Below are positions 31,167 to 31,227 of a stretch of DNA of 31,227 bases, piece by piece (position 1 is the first letter of the stretch; every line of letters begins with the position of its first letter). Location of the stretch: positions 1 through 31,227 of the forward strand of contig NZ_CABUIW010000024.1 in assembly GCF_902491705.1 (NCBI RefSeq). The letters run 5' to 3'. The DNA comes from an uncultured Lactobacillus sp. (GTDB taxonomy: Bacteria; Bacillota; Bacilli; Lactobacillales; Lactobacillaceae). The position numbers and the translations under genes were made by a program. Under the pieces are notes generated by a model. That model worked only from the letters and a program-made list of their open reading frames with translations, had not been told where the DNA came from and searched no databases.

Positions 31167-31227
31167 TGAGACCCAAAAGTTAGACACTTTTGGGTCTTTT
31201 ATTATGACTAAATTTAATAAAGAACAA
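31167..31227 (+). mobile_element. Left end of an IS3-family (IS150-group) element, cut by the window
   Basis: TGAGACCCAAAAGTTAGACA starts the terminal repeat. GACCCAAAAG and CTTTTGGGTC form a perfect 10-bp inverted repeat around TTAGACA, typical of lactobacillar IS3/IS150-group ends. The orfA start follows at 31204. The rest of the element lies outside. Confidence 0.75.
31204..31227 (+). CDS. IS3-family transposase OrfA, N-terminal fragment
   Basis: Only the first eight codons, MTKFNKEQ, are in the window. The start and its place 8 bp after the terminal hairpin fit OrfA, the HTH component made alone or fused to OrfB by frameshifting in IS3 elements. Confidence 0.6.

Overview
The window reads as chromosomal DNA of a low-GC Firmicute, most likely a Lactobacillus of the acidophilus/helveticus group. 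The evidence is the A+T-rich sequence, AGGAGG-type ribosome binding sites, a tmRNA tag ending in ALAA, the block yebC-comGABCDEFG-ytxK-ackA-ssrA, and the number of insertion sequences and freshly broken genes. This assignment comes from family knowledge, not from a database search.

Layout. (1) 1-3212: a frameshifted MalY/PatB-type C-S lyase behind a DUF3737 beta-helix protein, then an intact 57-aa ORF coupled to a decayed zeta-toxin-like ATPase. (2) 3213-10731: a 7.5-kb integrated element in the 3' end of ssrA (tmRNA), bounded by a 12-bp direct repeat. It carries a tyrosine integrase, an XRE-type repressor divergent from a rightward early operon (excisionase-like protein, two further DNA-binding proteins, small ORFs, a Rep_trans-type initiator), a small-terminase-like gene, and a reversed ArpU-type late regulator. 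No capsid, tail, portal or large-terminase gene is visible. This matches a phage satellite of the phage-inducible-chromosomal-island (PICI) type. Its rep and the ORF after terS are disrupted. (3) 10721-18967: ssrA, ackA, a YtxK-like methyltransferase, the competence pilus operon comGA-GG, yebC, a VanZ-like protein, rpsN and an unlisted 33-aa membrane peptide, all on the minus strand. (4) 19136-24180: an amino-acid permease killed by one TGA codon, then an insertion-sequence nest: an IS4-type transposase with an in-frame stop, an intact IS110-family recombinase with a structured leader, and 79-bp inverted repeats outside both. (5) 24198-29948: an alpha/beta hydrolase and a beta-glucoside operon licT-bglP-bglA. 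That operon has LicT-type antiterminator/terminator elements ahead of licT and probably bglP, and cre-like CcpA sites. (6) 30011-31227: glycerate kinase, then the left end of an IS3-family element running off the window.

The most interesting unit is the ssrA-integrated satellite. It keeps the tmRNA sequence intact, supplies replacement terminators for it, and leaves the original ssrA terminator 7.5 kb away behind the integrase gene. It has mirrored integrase arm-site repeats and a three-operator genetic switch. Several genes (patB, zeta-like, rep, the ORF after terS, the permease, the IS4 transposase) are each broken by one or two small lesions, which suggests recent decay, although assembly errors cannot be excluded from sequence alone.
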